Shown one piece after another: positions 18,335 through 29,253 of a stretch of DNA of 64,000 nucleotides; position 1 is the stretch's first letter; the number at the start of each line of letters is the position of its first letter. Source of the stretch: Cellulomonas cellasea (GTDB lineage Bacteria > Actinomycetota > Actinomycetes > Actinomycetales > Cellulomonadaceae). The translations under genes were made by a program, and so were the position numbers. The notes below the pieces were generated by a model that saw nothing but the letters and a program-made list of their open reading frames with translations, made no database searches and had not been told where the DNA came from. Location: NCBI RefSeq assembly GCF_006538745.1, contig NZ_BJLR01000017.1, positions 62,001 to 126,000 of the forward strand. Direction: 5' to 3'.

Positions 18335-18576
18335 GTCGCAGAGGACAGGGCGCAGCGGTGCCGGGCCGCACCGGGCGGCACGGGGCGGCACCGCGCGGTG
18401 CGGGTCGTCCGGGGAGGGCGCGCGACCGTCCCCCCGACCCCGGTGCGGTCAGAGTCACCGCGGCCGACGAGACGAAGCTCGCGATCAGCGTCGAGGGTGC
18501 GCCCTGCCTCGGCGCGTACCGACGGCCCGGGGTCGATCGAGCAGGAGTCGTCCCTGCGGTCACCGGGGCCGCTCGG

Positions 18577-19413
18577 TCAGGGTCGGCACTGGCCGACGGC
18601 GATGCCGAAGAGCCAGACCTCGCGCAGGCCGGTGATGCCGCGCGGGCCGGTGTTGCCGGTGCAGACCAGGTCGCCGTCGATGAACAGCGGGCCGAGGTCG
18701 ATCGAGTGCGGGTTGTCCTCGAGGATCACCGAGCCCCGGATCTCCGAGCGGCAGAACTGCCTGCCCTCGACCCCGAGCCGCGCGTAGTCCGTGAGCGCCT
18801 CGACGCGCAGGTCGCCCAGCACGGCGGCCCGGCAGACGAGCACGTCGCCGTTGCCGATCGAGTGGAGCGTCCCCAGGAACGTGGAGTCGTGCACGACGAG
18901 GCGGCCGCCGCGTGACGTGGTGCTCCCCGCGACCGTCGTGGACTGCAGGCGGGCGATGTCGGACGTCGTGACGTCGTAGTCGCCGCTGACGCGCGCGTAC
19001 CTCAGGCTCACGATGCCGGCCCGGCCCACGACCGAGCCGCGGACGGTCGACGACTCGGCCGAGAGGTTCGCCGGCGGGTCCAGCGACACCCAGCCGACCA
19101 CGGTGTCGCGCAGCTGCGCGTCGCCCCGCAGGTACAGGCCCTCATGGACCCGCACGCGCTCGGAGGTCAGCGTGGCGCCCTCGTAGGAGTAGACGGTCCC
19201 CCGGACCACGACGTCGGTCAGGTGGCAGTCGACGTCGACCCACAGGTGCGAGCCGAGGTCGATCCCCTCGACCCGGCCGTCGGCCGCGAGCTCGCTGCAC
19301 CGGGTGATCGCCGGCGGCGCAGCGCCCGCCGGCGCGGCGACCGCCCACGCGAGCACCGTCCCCAGGACTGCGGCGATCCCCACGCCGGCTGCACGACGAA
19401 CGCCAGTTCTCAC
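18577..19413 (-). CDS. Secreted protein of unknown function, beta-rich with repeated motifs
   Basis: A 278-residue protein. The GTG start is chosen for the G-rich tract 6-10 nt upstream and because it gives a normal signal peptide (about 1-33, ending APAGAA). The mature part has a run of short beta-like turns (VRGTVYSYEGATL, LYLRGDAQLRDTVVGWV, VRGSVVGRAGIVSL, STTVAGSTTSRGGRLVV, FIDGDLVC). These look like parallel beta-helix rungs of the 'polymer-forming/DUF-type cell-surface' kind. Four Cys residues in the mature part may pair. I do not recognise a named family. Confidence 0.6.
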   Translation of the reverse strand: MRTGVRRAAGVGIAAVLGTVLAWAVAAPAGAAPPAITRCSELAADGRVEGIDLGSHLWVDVDCHLTDVVVRGTVYSYEGATLTSERVRVHEGLYLRGDAQLRDTVVGWVSLDPPANLSAESSTVRGSVVGRAGIVSLRYARVSGDYDVTTSDIARLQSTTVAGSTTSRGGRLVVHDSTFLGTLHSIGNGDVLVCRAAVLGDLRVEALTDYARLGVEGRQFCRSEIRGSVILEDNPHSIDLGPLFIDGDLVCTGNTGPRGITGLREVWLFGIAVGQCRP

Positions 19414-19580
19414 GGTTGCCCCCCCGAGCCCGAGTCGTCCCCCGATCGTGCGTCGCGCACCGCCCCCGGGGCGAGCGTCGCGCCCGGCTGCCACCCGATC
19501 GGCTCAGTGCGACGCCGGGGCGTCTCCGGCCGGACCGTGAGGTCGTCCCCAGTCAGCCGGCGCTGCGGGCTGGTGACATG

Positions 19581-19618
19581 GGAAGGCCCCGCTGCGGTTC
19601 TCCGCAGCGGGGCCTTCC
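19581..19618 (-). terminator. 17-bp perfect hairpin terminator
   Basis: GGAAGGCCCCGCTGCGG, loop TTCT, then the perfect complement. It lies 11 nt after the stop of the membrane protein at 19629-20111 and isolates it from the next gene on the same strand. Confidence 0.75.
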
Positions 19619-19628
19619 GAGCACGAGG

Positions 19629-20111
19629 TCAGTGCGTGCGGTGCGCGTCGTGCGCGTCGTCGTCGCCCTCGATCTCCTTCGCGAGCAGGTAGGACCCGAC
19701 GGCCCACACCGCTGCGCCGAGGAAGCCGACCCAGACGCCCAGGTCGGTGCCCAGCTCGTCACCGCGCTCGAGGCCGCCCATGGGGTTGAGCGCGAAGGCC
19801 AGGCACTGGATCGCTGCGGCGATGCCGACGGCCATCGACACGAGCGTCAGACCACGGTGCTGCCCGCGGCGGGCGCGCTTGCCGGCGTAGATCAGCGCGG
19901 CGAGGAGGCCGAGGCCGAGGTAGGCGATGAACGGGACGAGGGAGTCCGTCTCGTAGCCCGTGCGGGGGTCGGCGCTGTCGGCCGGGTTCACCCAGTTCAG
20001 CAGCGGGGAGATGTTGAACACCACGATGCCGGCGGCGGCGACCGTGAGGCCGGTGGTCTTCGCGCGGCGGGTGGTGCCGTGCGTGGTGGTGGTGCTCGAG
20101 GATGTGGCCAT
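19629..20111 (-). CDS. Four-helix membrane protein, unknown function
   Basis: A 160-residue protein with a Thr-rich N-terminus, four membrane segments (about 22-40, 57-76, 90-110 and 125-146) and an acidic His-containing tail (EGDDDAHDAHRTH). GGAG lies 9 nt before the ATG. No family is recognised. It is monocistronic, with its own hairpin. Confidence 0.6.
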   Translation of the reverse strand: MATSSSTTTTHGTTRRAKTTGLTVAAAGIVVFNISPLLNWVNPADSADPRTGYETDSLVPFIAYLGLGLLAALIYAGKRARRGQHRGLTLVSMAVGIAAAIQCLAFALNPMGGLERGDELGTDLGVWVGFLGAAVWAVGSYLLAKEIEGDDDAHDAHRTH

Positions 20112-20337
20112 GGGAGAGATCTCCGTCGTGAGGGGGTGTGGCCTGCCCATTGCCTGGACCGGGCCGTCGGCAACCGTCGCACCGTCCTGGGGGTACCGCC
20201 ATCCGGGGGACTGTGACGTTCGCGCTCACGCGTCCGCGGGGGACGAGGAGTCGGGCGGTGCGCGACCGTTCATGACCTGGCCCCGCCCGCCGATGGGCAC
20301 CCACGGGCGGCGTGCGCCCACGACGGGAGCCGGTGGC

Positions 20338-21627
20338 ATGGGCAGGACGCGGTCGGACGCGGAGCAGCAGGTCGCGGAGCTGCTGCGCACCGCCAAGGAG
20401 GCGCTCGGGCTCAGCGTCGCGTTCCTCACGCGCATGGACGGGCAGACCCAGCACCTCGAGGTCGTCGACTCCTCGATCCCGTTCCTCTTCCCCGAGGGCG
20501 CGAAGCTCAAGCAGGAGACGACGTTCTGCCAGCAGATCCTCGACGGGCGACTGCCTGCGGTCATCCCCGACGTCCGGGCGCACCCGCTCGCCATGACGCT
20601 GCCCGCCGCGAGGTTCCCGCGGCTGCGCAGCTACGTGTCCGTGCCCGTGACGCTGAGCGACGGCAGCTTCTACGGCACGTTCTGCGCGGCGGGGCTCACG
20701 ACCGACAAGGGGCTGACGGTCCGCGACAAGGCGCTCCTCGGGGTCCTGGCGTCGGCGGCCGCGGTCATCATCGAGCCGGGCGTCGTCGAGCGCGGGCGGC
20801 GCGACGACATCACCGCGCGCCTCCTGCCGGTGCTCGACGGCGCGGGACCGACGGTGCTGCTGCAGCCGATCGTCGACCTGCCCACCGGCCGCCGCGTCGG
20901 CGCCGAGGCGCTGAGCCGGTTCCCCGCGACGTGGGGCATGACGCCCGACGTCGTGTTCGAGCAGGCGCACAGCGTCGACCTGGGGCACCGGCTCGAGCTG
21001 CAGGCCCTCGAGCTCGCCGCGGCGCACCTCGACGCGGTCGGCGGATACGTCGCGATGAACGTCTCGCCGCAGACCCTCGTGACCCGCGAGTGCGCCGAGC
21101 TCCTCGCGCGCCTGCCCGCGTCGCGCGTGCTGCTCGAGCTGTCCGAGCACGACCCGGTCGACGACTACGGCGCGCTGCGCGAGGTCCTGACCGGCCCGCG
21201 CGCCGCCGGGATGCGCCTCGCGATCGACGACGTCGGCGCCGGGTTCTCCTCTCTGCGGCACATCGTGCTGTGCGCCCCGGACGTCATCAAGCTCGACCGC
21301 AGCATCGTCGACGGCGTGTCCGCCGACCCGGTGCTCTCGACGCTCGTGGGCGCGCTCGTCGAGTTCGCGCACGGCAACGGCACGACCGTCGTCGCCGAGG
21401 GCGTCGAGACCGCTGCGGACGTCGAGACCCTGCGCGGGCTGCACGTCGACCTCGCGCAGGGCTGGTTCTTCGGCCGGCCCGGACCCGCGGAGCAGCTCGA
21501 GCCGGTCGAGGCGGCGGTGCCCGACGACGTGCCGGCGCTCCCGACGCAGCGCACCGCGAGCGTCGTCCCGCAGCCCGGTGCGGTCCCGCCGGCGGCGGCC
21601 GTCAGCGGGGCAGCTCGACCCCGGTGA
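20338..21627 (+). CDS. GAF-EAL cyclic-di-GMP phosphodiesterase
   Basis: A 429-residue soluble protein with an N-terminal GAF sensor (about 10-150) and a C-terminal EAL domain (about 165-400). Key EAL residues look intact: EAL190-192, NVSP (Asn), ELSEHD (Glu), AIDDVGAGFSSL (Asp-Asp), IKLDRS (Lys, Asp) and AEGVET (Glu). It should therefore hydrolyse c-di-GMP. GGGAG precedes the ATG. There is no GGDEF partner domain. The last 26 nt overlap the convergent SDR gene. Confidence 0.9.
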   Translation: MGRTRSDAEQQVAELLRTAKEALGLSVAFLTRMDGQTQHLEVVDSSIPFLFPEGAKLKQETTFCQQILDGRLPAVIPDVRAHPLAMTLPAARFPRLRSYVSVPVTLSDGSFYGTFCAAGLTTDKGLTVRDKALLGVLASAAAVIIEPGVVERGRRDDITARLLPVLDGAGPTVLLQPIVDLPTGRRVGAEALSRFPATWGMTPDVVFEQAHSVDLGHRLELQALELAAAHLDAVGGYVAMNVSPQTLVTRECAELLARLPASRVLLELSEHDPVDDYGALREVLTGPRAAGMRLAIDDVGAGFSSLRHIVLCAPDVIKLDRSIVDGVSADPVLSTLVGALVEFAHGNGTTVVAEGVETAADVETLRGLHVDLAQGWFFGRPGPAEQLEPVEAAVPDDVPALPTQRTASVVPQPGAVPPAAAVSGAARPR

Positions 21628-22375
21628 GCTCCGCGAGGCGGGCCAGCAGGCCCTCCTGGAGCTCGACGTCGGACGCCTCGGGGTTCGCGACCTGGATCTC
21701 GTGGCGCTTGACGTACTCCCCGGTCACGCGCGCGCCGTCGTCGTCGGACGTCGCGAGCCAGACCTGCGTCGCGGCGCCCTCGTCGACCTCGTCCCACGCG
21801 TCCGGCCCGCCGAGCTTGGTCTTGATCCAGCCCGGGTCGACCGCCGTGACGAGCACGTCCGGCCACCGGCGCGCGACGGCGAACGCGAGCGTGACGTCGA
21901 GCAGCTTGGAGTCCGAGTAGGCCTGCATCCCGTCCCACGGGCGGGCCTCGAACTGCAGGTCGTCGAGGTGCGTGCGGCCCTGCGACTCGAGCCCCGACGT
22001 CAGGTAGACGAGCCGCTGCGGCCGCGGCATGAGCGCCGTGAGCAGGTACGGCGCGACGGTGTTGACGTGGAAGATGCGCTCGAGGCCGTCCGCCGTGACG
22101 GTCCGCTCGGGCACGCCGCCGCCGATGCCGGCGTTGTGGATCACGGCGTCGAACGGCCCGGCGGCGGTCGCGGCCTCGGCCAGCGCGCGCGTCTCGGCGA
22201 GCGAGGCGAGGTCGCCGACGACGACGTCGGCGAGGCGCGGCTCGGCGGCGCGCAGGTCGGCGGCGCGCTCGGCGTTGCGTGCGTGGCCGACGACGTCGTG
22301 CCCTGCGGCGAGGAGCTGGCGCGCGGTCTCGAGGCCGATGCCGTCGCTCGAGCCGGTGACGAGGATGCGGGACAC
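21602..22375 (-). CDS. SDR-family NAD(P)-dependent oxidoreductase
   Basis: A 257-residue Rossmann protein. The cofactor motif TGSSDGIG lies near residue 8, the NAG motif (HNAGIGGG) follows, then catalytic Ser (YLTSG) and YSDSK with Tyr and Lys. It resembles the retinol-dehydrogenase/oxidoreductase branch; the substrate is unknown. GTG is chosen for an AAGGAG site 6 nt upstream. Its 3' end overlaps the EAL gene by 26 nt on the other strand. Confidence 0.9.
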   Translation of the reverse strand: MSRILVTGSSDGIGLETARQLLAAGHDVVGHARNAERAADLRAAEPRLADVVVGDLASLAETRALAEAATAAGPFDAVIHNAGIGGGVPERTVTADGLERIFHVNTVAPYLLTALMPRPQRLVYLTSGLESQGRTHLDDLQFEARPWDGMQAYSDSKLLDVTLAFAVARRWPDVLVTAVDPGWIKTKLGGPDAWDEVDEGAATQVWLATSDDDGARVTGEYVKRHEIQVANPEASDVELQEGLLARLAELTGVELPR

Positions 22376-22457
22376 GGGTACTCCTTCGGGCCGGTGGAGG
22401 TCCATCGTCGCGCAGTCGGCGGCGGCGGTCGAATCGATCCGAGGAAGGACTCGGCGG

Positions 22458-23252
22458 TCAGCCGCGGGACGTCGCCGAGACCGGGGCGGCGGCCACACCG
22501 GCGTAGGGTCGCCGCGCGCGGGCGACCGCGAGCACCAGTCCCGTCGTCACCACCATCGCGACCGCGTTGACCACGACGGCGGCCAGCTCGCCGGTGCGCT
22601 CGCCGGCGACGACGAGCAGCGCGAGGTTGACGAGCCAGTGCGCGAGGGTCGCGACGACGACGCGCTGCACCACCGAGCCCGACCCGAGGGAGGCGAGCAG
22701 CACCGCGAACGCGAGGGTGGCGACGACGAACGCCACCGCGACGCCCGCCCCGGCGGCGAACGCCTGGACGTGCCACACCGCCCAGACGGCCCCGGTGAGG
22801 AGCGCCGCGCGCAGGCGGGAGGTGCGCCGCTCCAGCAGCGGCTGCAGCAGCCCGCGCCAGCCCGTCTCCTCGCCCGCGGCCCCGAGCAGCTGCGCGAGCG
22901 CGACGACCGCGAAGGGGACGGACCCGACCGCGACGGCGCCGCTGACCGGCGCCCCGGTCGCGAGCGTCAGGCCCAGGACGAGGACGGCGTAGAGCAGGCA
23001 CGCGCCCGCGGCGAGGGCCGTCCGCGTGCCGAGCTCGCGGGGGCTGACCGGCGCCGGGAGCAGCGTCCGGAGCCGTGCGCGGTGGACGAGCCACGTGACG
23101 AGCGCACCGACCGCCGGCGCCAGCTGGACGTGGGACTGCACCGCGGGGTCGACGCCCGTCGCGCCCTGCACCGCGAGGAGGAGGCCCGAGGCCACCAGGG
23201 TGGCGACCACGAAGACGACGACAGGTCCGGTCACGCGCGCGGGCTGGTCCAT
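22458..23252 (-). CDS. CPBP-family intramembrane glutamic protease (Abi domain)
   Basis: A 264-residue protein with seven to eight membrane segments. The CPBP/Abi active-site motifs are in order: GEETGWRG (EExxxR), then WAVWHVQ (a His in the next helix), then HWLVN (HxxxN). These proteases act like Rce1 within the membrane; bacterial members cut small peptides or regulators. ATG 23252 opens the first membrane helix directly; the longer upstream frame is Arg-rich and unlikely to be translated. Confidence 0.87.
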   Translation of the reverse strand: MDQPARVTGPVVVFVVATLVASGLLLAVQGATGVDPAVQSHVQLAPAVGALVTWLVHRARLRTLLPAPVSPRELGTRTALAAGACLLYAVLVLGLTLATGAPVSGAVAVGSVPFAVVALAQLLGAAGEETGWRGLLQPLLERRTSRLRAALLTGAVWAVWHVQAFAAGAGVAVAFVVATLAFAVLLASLGSGSVVQRVVVATLAHWLVNLALLVVAGERTGELAAVVVNAVAMVVTTGLVLAVARARRPYAGVAAAPVSATSRG

Positions 23253-23470
23253 GCGGCGGACCCTAGCGAGCGGAGCGGCCGGGCCCGCGACGGTCTCGGC
23301 GACGGGGTCGAACGGCGACCGCCCGGTCGGCCTGCGGCGCCGCGGGGGAGCCGGCGGACGGTCCTGGACGCCCGTCCGCCATGCACAGCGCCCCCGCCGT
23401 CGCCACCCGACGGCCGGGTCGGAACGGGTGAAACAGCGACGTCTCACGCCTCGGACGAAGGTCCCCTCAC

Positions 23471-25501
<2,031 letters not shown>

Positions 25502-25502
25502 G

Positions 25503-26441
25503 TCAGGAGTCCAGCCGCGTCCGGATGACCCCGTCGGCGTCGGGCAGCCACGCCTCGAGCAGCGGCGGGTCGTTCGTCCGCCCGCGCCAGGCCGCCCGCG
25601 TCGCCCCCGCGAGGAGCGTGCGCAGGTCCGGCGGCGCGTCGCCCTCGACCCAGCGCTGACGGGCGCGCCCGTCGGCGGCGACCCACACGAGGCTCTCGAC
25701 GCGCTCGGGCGCCGGCGGCGAGGCCAGCACCGCACCGACGCCGTCGGGCAGGTCCGGCCACACGAACACGTGCGCGCGCGGCCGCAGGGTGACCCGCGGC
25801 TGCTCGGCGGTGAGCCGGTGCCAGCGCGGCCACGGGCCCCACTCCTCGACCATCACCGCGCCGTACGCCTCGAGGAGCGCGTCGACCTCGGCCCAGAACG
25901 CGGGGTCGACGGCGCGGCGGTCCTCCCACGGGGAGACGTCGGTCGGCGCGGGGTCGTTCGGCGACTGGGCGACCTCCTCGCAGTCGAGCCCGGCGGCGAG
26001 CGCGCGGGTCAGCGAGCGCGGGCACGGAGATCCCGCCCCCAGGTACACCGACTCGTACCAGACGTGCACGAACGCGCCGGCGGCCTCGAGCCGGCACCAC
26101 GCGCCGGCGCGGCGCAGCATCACGCGCACGAGGACCTGGGCGCCCGCGACGTCGACGAGCGCGCCGTCGTGGTAGCCCTCGAGCCGCGGCCCGAACAGCC
26201 GGGCGAGCGGGTGGTCGGCGGGCAGCGGCGTCTCGTCGGGGTCGAGGCCCTCGCTCATCGGGTCGCGGACCTCGAGGTGCGTCACGCCGAGCTCGTCGAG
26301 GAACCACGCGACCGCCTCGACGTGCGCGGCCTCGACCGGCCCCTCGTCGCTCGTCCACGCGGCGTCGCCCGAGTACCGGCCCGCGGCGTCCCAGTCGCGC
26401 GGGTCGTACTGCGTCACGCGGTAGGTGTACGGCAGCTGCAC
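25503..26441 (-). CDS. Conserved actinobacterial protein, function unknown
   Basis: A 312-residue soluble protein whose opening (PYTYRVTQYDPRDWDAAGRYSGD...DEGPVEAAHVEAVAWF) is highly characteristic of a family found across Streptomyces and relatives. It is sometimes labelled 'RNA-binding protein' in databases without experimental support that I know of. Tryptophans and acidic residues are frequent and there is no membrane segment. Its stop lies 1 nt from the end of the convergent ftsH gene. Confidence 0.7.
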   Translation of the reverse strand: MQLPYTYRVTQYDPRDWDAAGRYSGDAAWTSDEGPVEAAHVEAVAWFLDELGVTHLEVRDPMSEGLDPDETPLPADHPLARLFGPRLEGYHDGALVDVAGAQVLVRVMLRRAGAWCRLEAAGAFVHVWYESVYLGAGSPCPRSLTRALAAGLDCEEVAQSPNDPAPTDVSPWEDRRAVDPAFWAEVDALLEAYGAVMVEEWGPWPRWHRLTAEQPRVTLRPRAHVFVWPDLPDGVGAVLASPPAPERVESLVWVAADGRARQRWVEGDAPPDLRTLLAGATRAAWRGRTNDPPLLEAWLPDADGVIRTRLDS

Positions 26442-26499
26442 GTGGTTCCCCCCTCCGCGGCTCCCCGGCGACGCCGGGTCCCCTCCCCGCGGTCCTGGG

Positions 26500-26919
26500 T
26501 CAACCCTGCCAGTGCCGCACGAGGCGCCAGTGGTTGCGCCCCTCGCCGCGCCGGTAGGAGATCTCGTGCACCGCGCGGCGGGCGAGCGGGATGCCGCGGC
26601 CGTTCGTCGCGAGGTCGTCCTCGGGGAGGTCGACGTCGAGGTCGATGTCGACGAACGCGCCGGTGTCGGTCAGCTCGCCGACGAGCGAGCCGTCCTCGAC
26701 GCGCAGCACCACGTGCGCGTCGAAGTCGTCGCCGCGCTCGGCGTGCTCGATCACGTTGGCGGTGACCTCGATCACCGCGGTCTCGAACATCATGCGGTCG
26801 AGGTCGGGGACGTCGGGCGCCTGCTCCCACAGGGCGGCGAGCGCGTGGTGCACGCGCTCGATGCAGCCCGGCAGGACGCAGTGCTCGACCCGCGTCTCGA
26901 CCGGTCGGTCAGCCGGCAC
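26500..26919 (-). CDS. RsbW/SpoIIAB-like serine kinase / anti-sigma factor (HATPase_c_2)
   Basis: A 139-residue GHKL ATPase domain. The N-box is EVTANVIEHAE, G1 is DTGAF and G2 is GRGIPLARRAVHEISY. Such proteins phosphorylate a STAS partner and bind a sigma factor or other target. It is the last gene of a four-gene unit and overlaps the STAS gene by 11 nt, so the STAS protein is its natural substrate. No sigma factor gene is adjacent, so the output may be something else, perhaps the GT2 enzyme of the same operon. Confidence 0.88.
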   Translation of the reverse strand: MPADRPVETRVEHCVLPGCIERVHHALAALWEQAPDVPDLDRMMFETAVIEVTANVIEHAERGDDFDAHVVLRVEDGSLVGELTDTGAFVDIDLDVDLPEDDLATNGRGIPLARRAVHEISYRRGEGRNHWRLVRHWQG

Positions 26920-27253
26920 CGACGGCGTCCTCGACGCTCGCGTGGGGCCGCAGCACCCGGTCCATCGTGGTGAGCTCGAGCACCGTGCGCACCTGCGTGG
27001 ACGGCCGCGCGATGCGCAGGTCCCCGCCGGCGGCGCGGGCCGAGCGCAGGCCCCCGACGAGGGCGCCGAGCCCGGACGAGTCCATGAACTCCGTCTCGTG
27101 CAGGTCCACCACCACGACGGTGTGCCCCTGCGCGACGACGTCGTCGACCACGGCCTTGAGGTCGCTCGCGGCGACCATCGTGAGCCTCCCGCGCGGCCGG
27201 AGCACCGCGATCCCGTCGGGTCGGACGTCCCTGTCGAGCTGCATGCGCGTCAC
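26909..27253 (-). CDS. STAS-domain anti-anti-sigma factor (RsbV/SpoIIAA-like)
   Basis: A 114-residue single STAS domain with the phospho-acceptor motif HETEFMDSSGLGAL, whose Ser-Ser pair contains the usual target of the kinase. The GTG start is chosen because it overlaps the GT2 stop (GTGA) with AAGGA 6 nt upstream; an ATG 9 nt downstream is the alternative. When unphosphorylated, it should bind the RsbW-like kinase encoded next to it. The SpoIIE phosphatase of the operon is the probable dephosphorylating enzyme. Confidence 0.9.
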   Translation of the reverse strand: MTRMQLDRDVRPDGIAVLRPRGRLTMVAASDLKAVVDDVVAQGHTVVVVDLHETEFMDSSGLGALVGGLRSARAAGGDLRIARPSTQVRTVLELTTMDRVLRPHASVEDAVGAG

Positions 27254-29253
27254 TGCCCTTCCTTGCTGCTGGAGCTGGTGGAGCCGACGGCGGGGGTGCC
27301 GGTCGGGCTGCCGGGGGTCGTGCCGTCGGTCGGGCCGGCGTAGCCGCGGTAGCGCAGCGCCTCCACGATGACGCTGAGCACCACGAGGTCGTAGGCGACC
27401 CACGCGAGGTTGACGAACGTGCCCATCCAGGGCGCGTAGCCGAGCCCGAAGCGCACGAGGCCGATGAGCGCGGCGACCACGAGCGCGCCCATCGCGACGA
27501 GCTGCGGCAGGACGAGCCGCCACGACCCGCCGCCGTCCTGGCGCACCTTGGGCGTCACCGCGAAGCCGAGCGGCCGGCCGAACCAGACGTTGGCGGTCGC
27601 GGTCACCGTCGCCTTGATCCACACGGGGAACAGCGCGAGCGAGTACTGCTGCCCGCGCCACGTCTTCACGCCGTGCGCGGCGACGACGAACAGCAGCTGG
27701 CTCGCGAGCTGGAACGGGATGAACCGCGCGAAGAAGTCGACGGTCCACGCGGTCACCGGCAGGACGCCGAAGCACAGGAAGATGATCGGCGCCGCGAGGT
27801 ACACGACCGCCGCGAAGCCCGACAGGTAGCTCCACATCGTCGAGAAGTACATGACCCGCTGGCTCCAGCGCAGCCCGCGCATCGTCAGCGGGCTCTCCTT
27901 GAGCATGACCTGGAGGGTGCCCTGCGCCCACCGCAGCCGCTGCGTGATCATCGTCCCGAGGTCCTCGGGCGCGAGCCCGTCCGCGAGCCGCTCGTGGTGG
28001 TAGACGGTGCGCCAGCCGAGCGCGTGCAGGCGCATCGCGGTCGCCATGTCCTCGGTCACCGAGACCGTCGCGACCGACATCACGGCCTGCGCCTCGTCGG
28101 AGCGGTCGACGTCGACGGCGGCGACGAGCGCGCGGACCGACTCGATCGCCCCGAGGGGGGACCACTCGCGCGAGGACAGCCGGCGCAGGGCCGCGTCGTC
28201 GACCGTGAGCGTGGTCTCCTCGACGTGGCGCCCGGAGCTCATCGCCGAGATCGCCGCGAGGTCCGCACGCATCGCGTCGACGTCCGCGGTGACCATCGAC
28301 GCGGACACCTCGCCGACCCGCCGCTGGAAGTCGAACGTGACCTCCGAGATGGGGTCCTGCGCGTGCAGGCGCCGCTGCGCGTCCCGGACGGCCGCCTCGA
28401 CCTCGTCGAGCGCCGCGAGCACGCGCGGGTCGCGCTCCTGCCGGCGGCTGCGCGCGAGCACCGTCGCGCCGGCCTTGAGCGCCTCGCGCACGGTCCGCTC
28501 GGTCTCCCGGACGTAGCCGACGAGGCCGAGCTGCATGAGCGCGTCGCGCCGCAGCACCGCGTTGGACCCGCAGAAGAACGCGGCGTTCCAGCCGTCCTTG
28601 CCCTGCTGGATCGGGCCGTAGAACAGCGGGGCCTGGCTGCCGAGCGGGTCGGCGTCGGGCACGTTCGTGAAGTACTGCGGGGTCTGCACGAGCGCGACGC
28701 GGTCGTCGGTGAAGTAGCCGAGCGTGCGCTCGAGGATCGCGGGGTCGGGGATCTGGTCCGCGTCGAGGATGAGGATGAACTCGCCGTCGGTCGTGAGCAT
28801 CGCGTTGTTCAGGTTGCCGGCCTTGGCGTGCCGTGGGCGGTCGGCCCAGTCGGCGGTGCGCACGATGTACCCGATGCCCGCGGCGTCGGCGGCGGCGCGG
28901 AGCTCGGGGCGCGCGCCGTCGTCGAGCACGTACGTCTGGTGCGGGTAGCGGATGTCGCGGGCCGCCAGGGCGGTCGTCATGACCATCTCGACGGGCTCGT
29001 CGTACGTCGTGATGAACACGTCGGCCGTCGCGCCCTCGGAGGGCGGCGGCGGGGTCTCGCGGTCCTTGGCCCGCCACATCGTCATCCCGAAGAACGCGAC
29101 GTCGATGAAGCTGTAGGTCTCGGCGATCACGAGCGGCACGGCGATCCACCACGCCGACCAGTTCACCGACTCGAGCCAGCGCCACACCGTGTAGTTGAGG
29201 CCGAGCGTCACCGCGAGCAGGACGGCGATGCGCAGCGCGAGCTGGCGCCTCAT
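27250..29253 (-). CDS. GT2 cellulose-synthase-like processive glycosyltransferase with a large insertion
   Basis: A 667-residue membrane enzyme. Two N-terminal membrane helices lead into the GT-A domain with D,D,D,QxxRW: Asp111-112 (LDDG), DAD164-166, TED400-402 and QRLRW438-442. Four or five membrane helices follow. It should polymerise a beta-glucan or similar chain from a UDP-sugar and export it; cellulose, curdlan or another product cannot be told apart. About 145 extra, largely helical and charged residues (about 248-394) separate the acceptor-site helix from the TED motif; BcsA has only a few. There is no PilZ domain. ATGA overlaps the upstream phosphatase and GTGA the downstream STAS gene. 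Confidence 0.88.
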   Translation of the reverse strand: MRRQLALRIAVLLAVTLGLNYTVWRWLESVNWSAWWIAVPLVIAETYSFIDVAFFGMTMWRAKDRETPPPPSEGATADVFITTYDEPVEMVMTTALAARDIRYPHQTYVLDDGARPELRAAADAAGIGYIVRTADWADRPRHAKAGNLNNAMLTTDGEFILILDADQIPDPAILERTLGYFTDDRVALVQTPQYFTNVPDADPLGSQAPLFYGPIQQGKDGWNAAFFCGSNAVLRRDALMQLGLVGYVRETERTVREALKAGATVLARSRRQERDPRVLAALDEVEAAVRDAQRRLHAQDPISEVTFDFQRRVGEVSASMVTADVDAMRADLAAISAMSSGRHVEETTLTVDDAALRRLSSREWSPLGAIESVRALVAAVDVDRSDEAQAVMSVATVSVTEDMATAMRLHALGWRTVYHHERLADGLAPEDLGTMITQRLRWAQGTLQVMLKESPLTMRGLRWSQRVMYFSTMWSYLSGFAAVVYLAAPIIFLCFGVLPVTAWTVDFFARFIPFQLASQLLFVVAAHGVKTWRGQQYSLALFPVWIKATVTATANVWFGRPLGFAVTPKVRQDGGGSWRLVLPQLVAMGALVVAALIGLVRFGLGYAPWMGTFVNLAWVAYDLVVLSVIVEALRYRGYAGPTDGTTPGSPTGTPAVGSTSSSSKEGQ

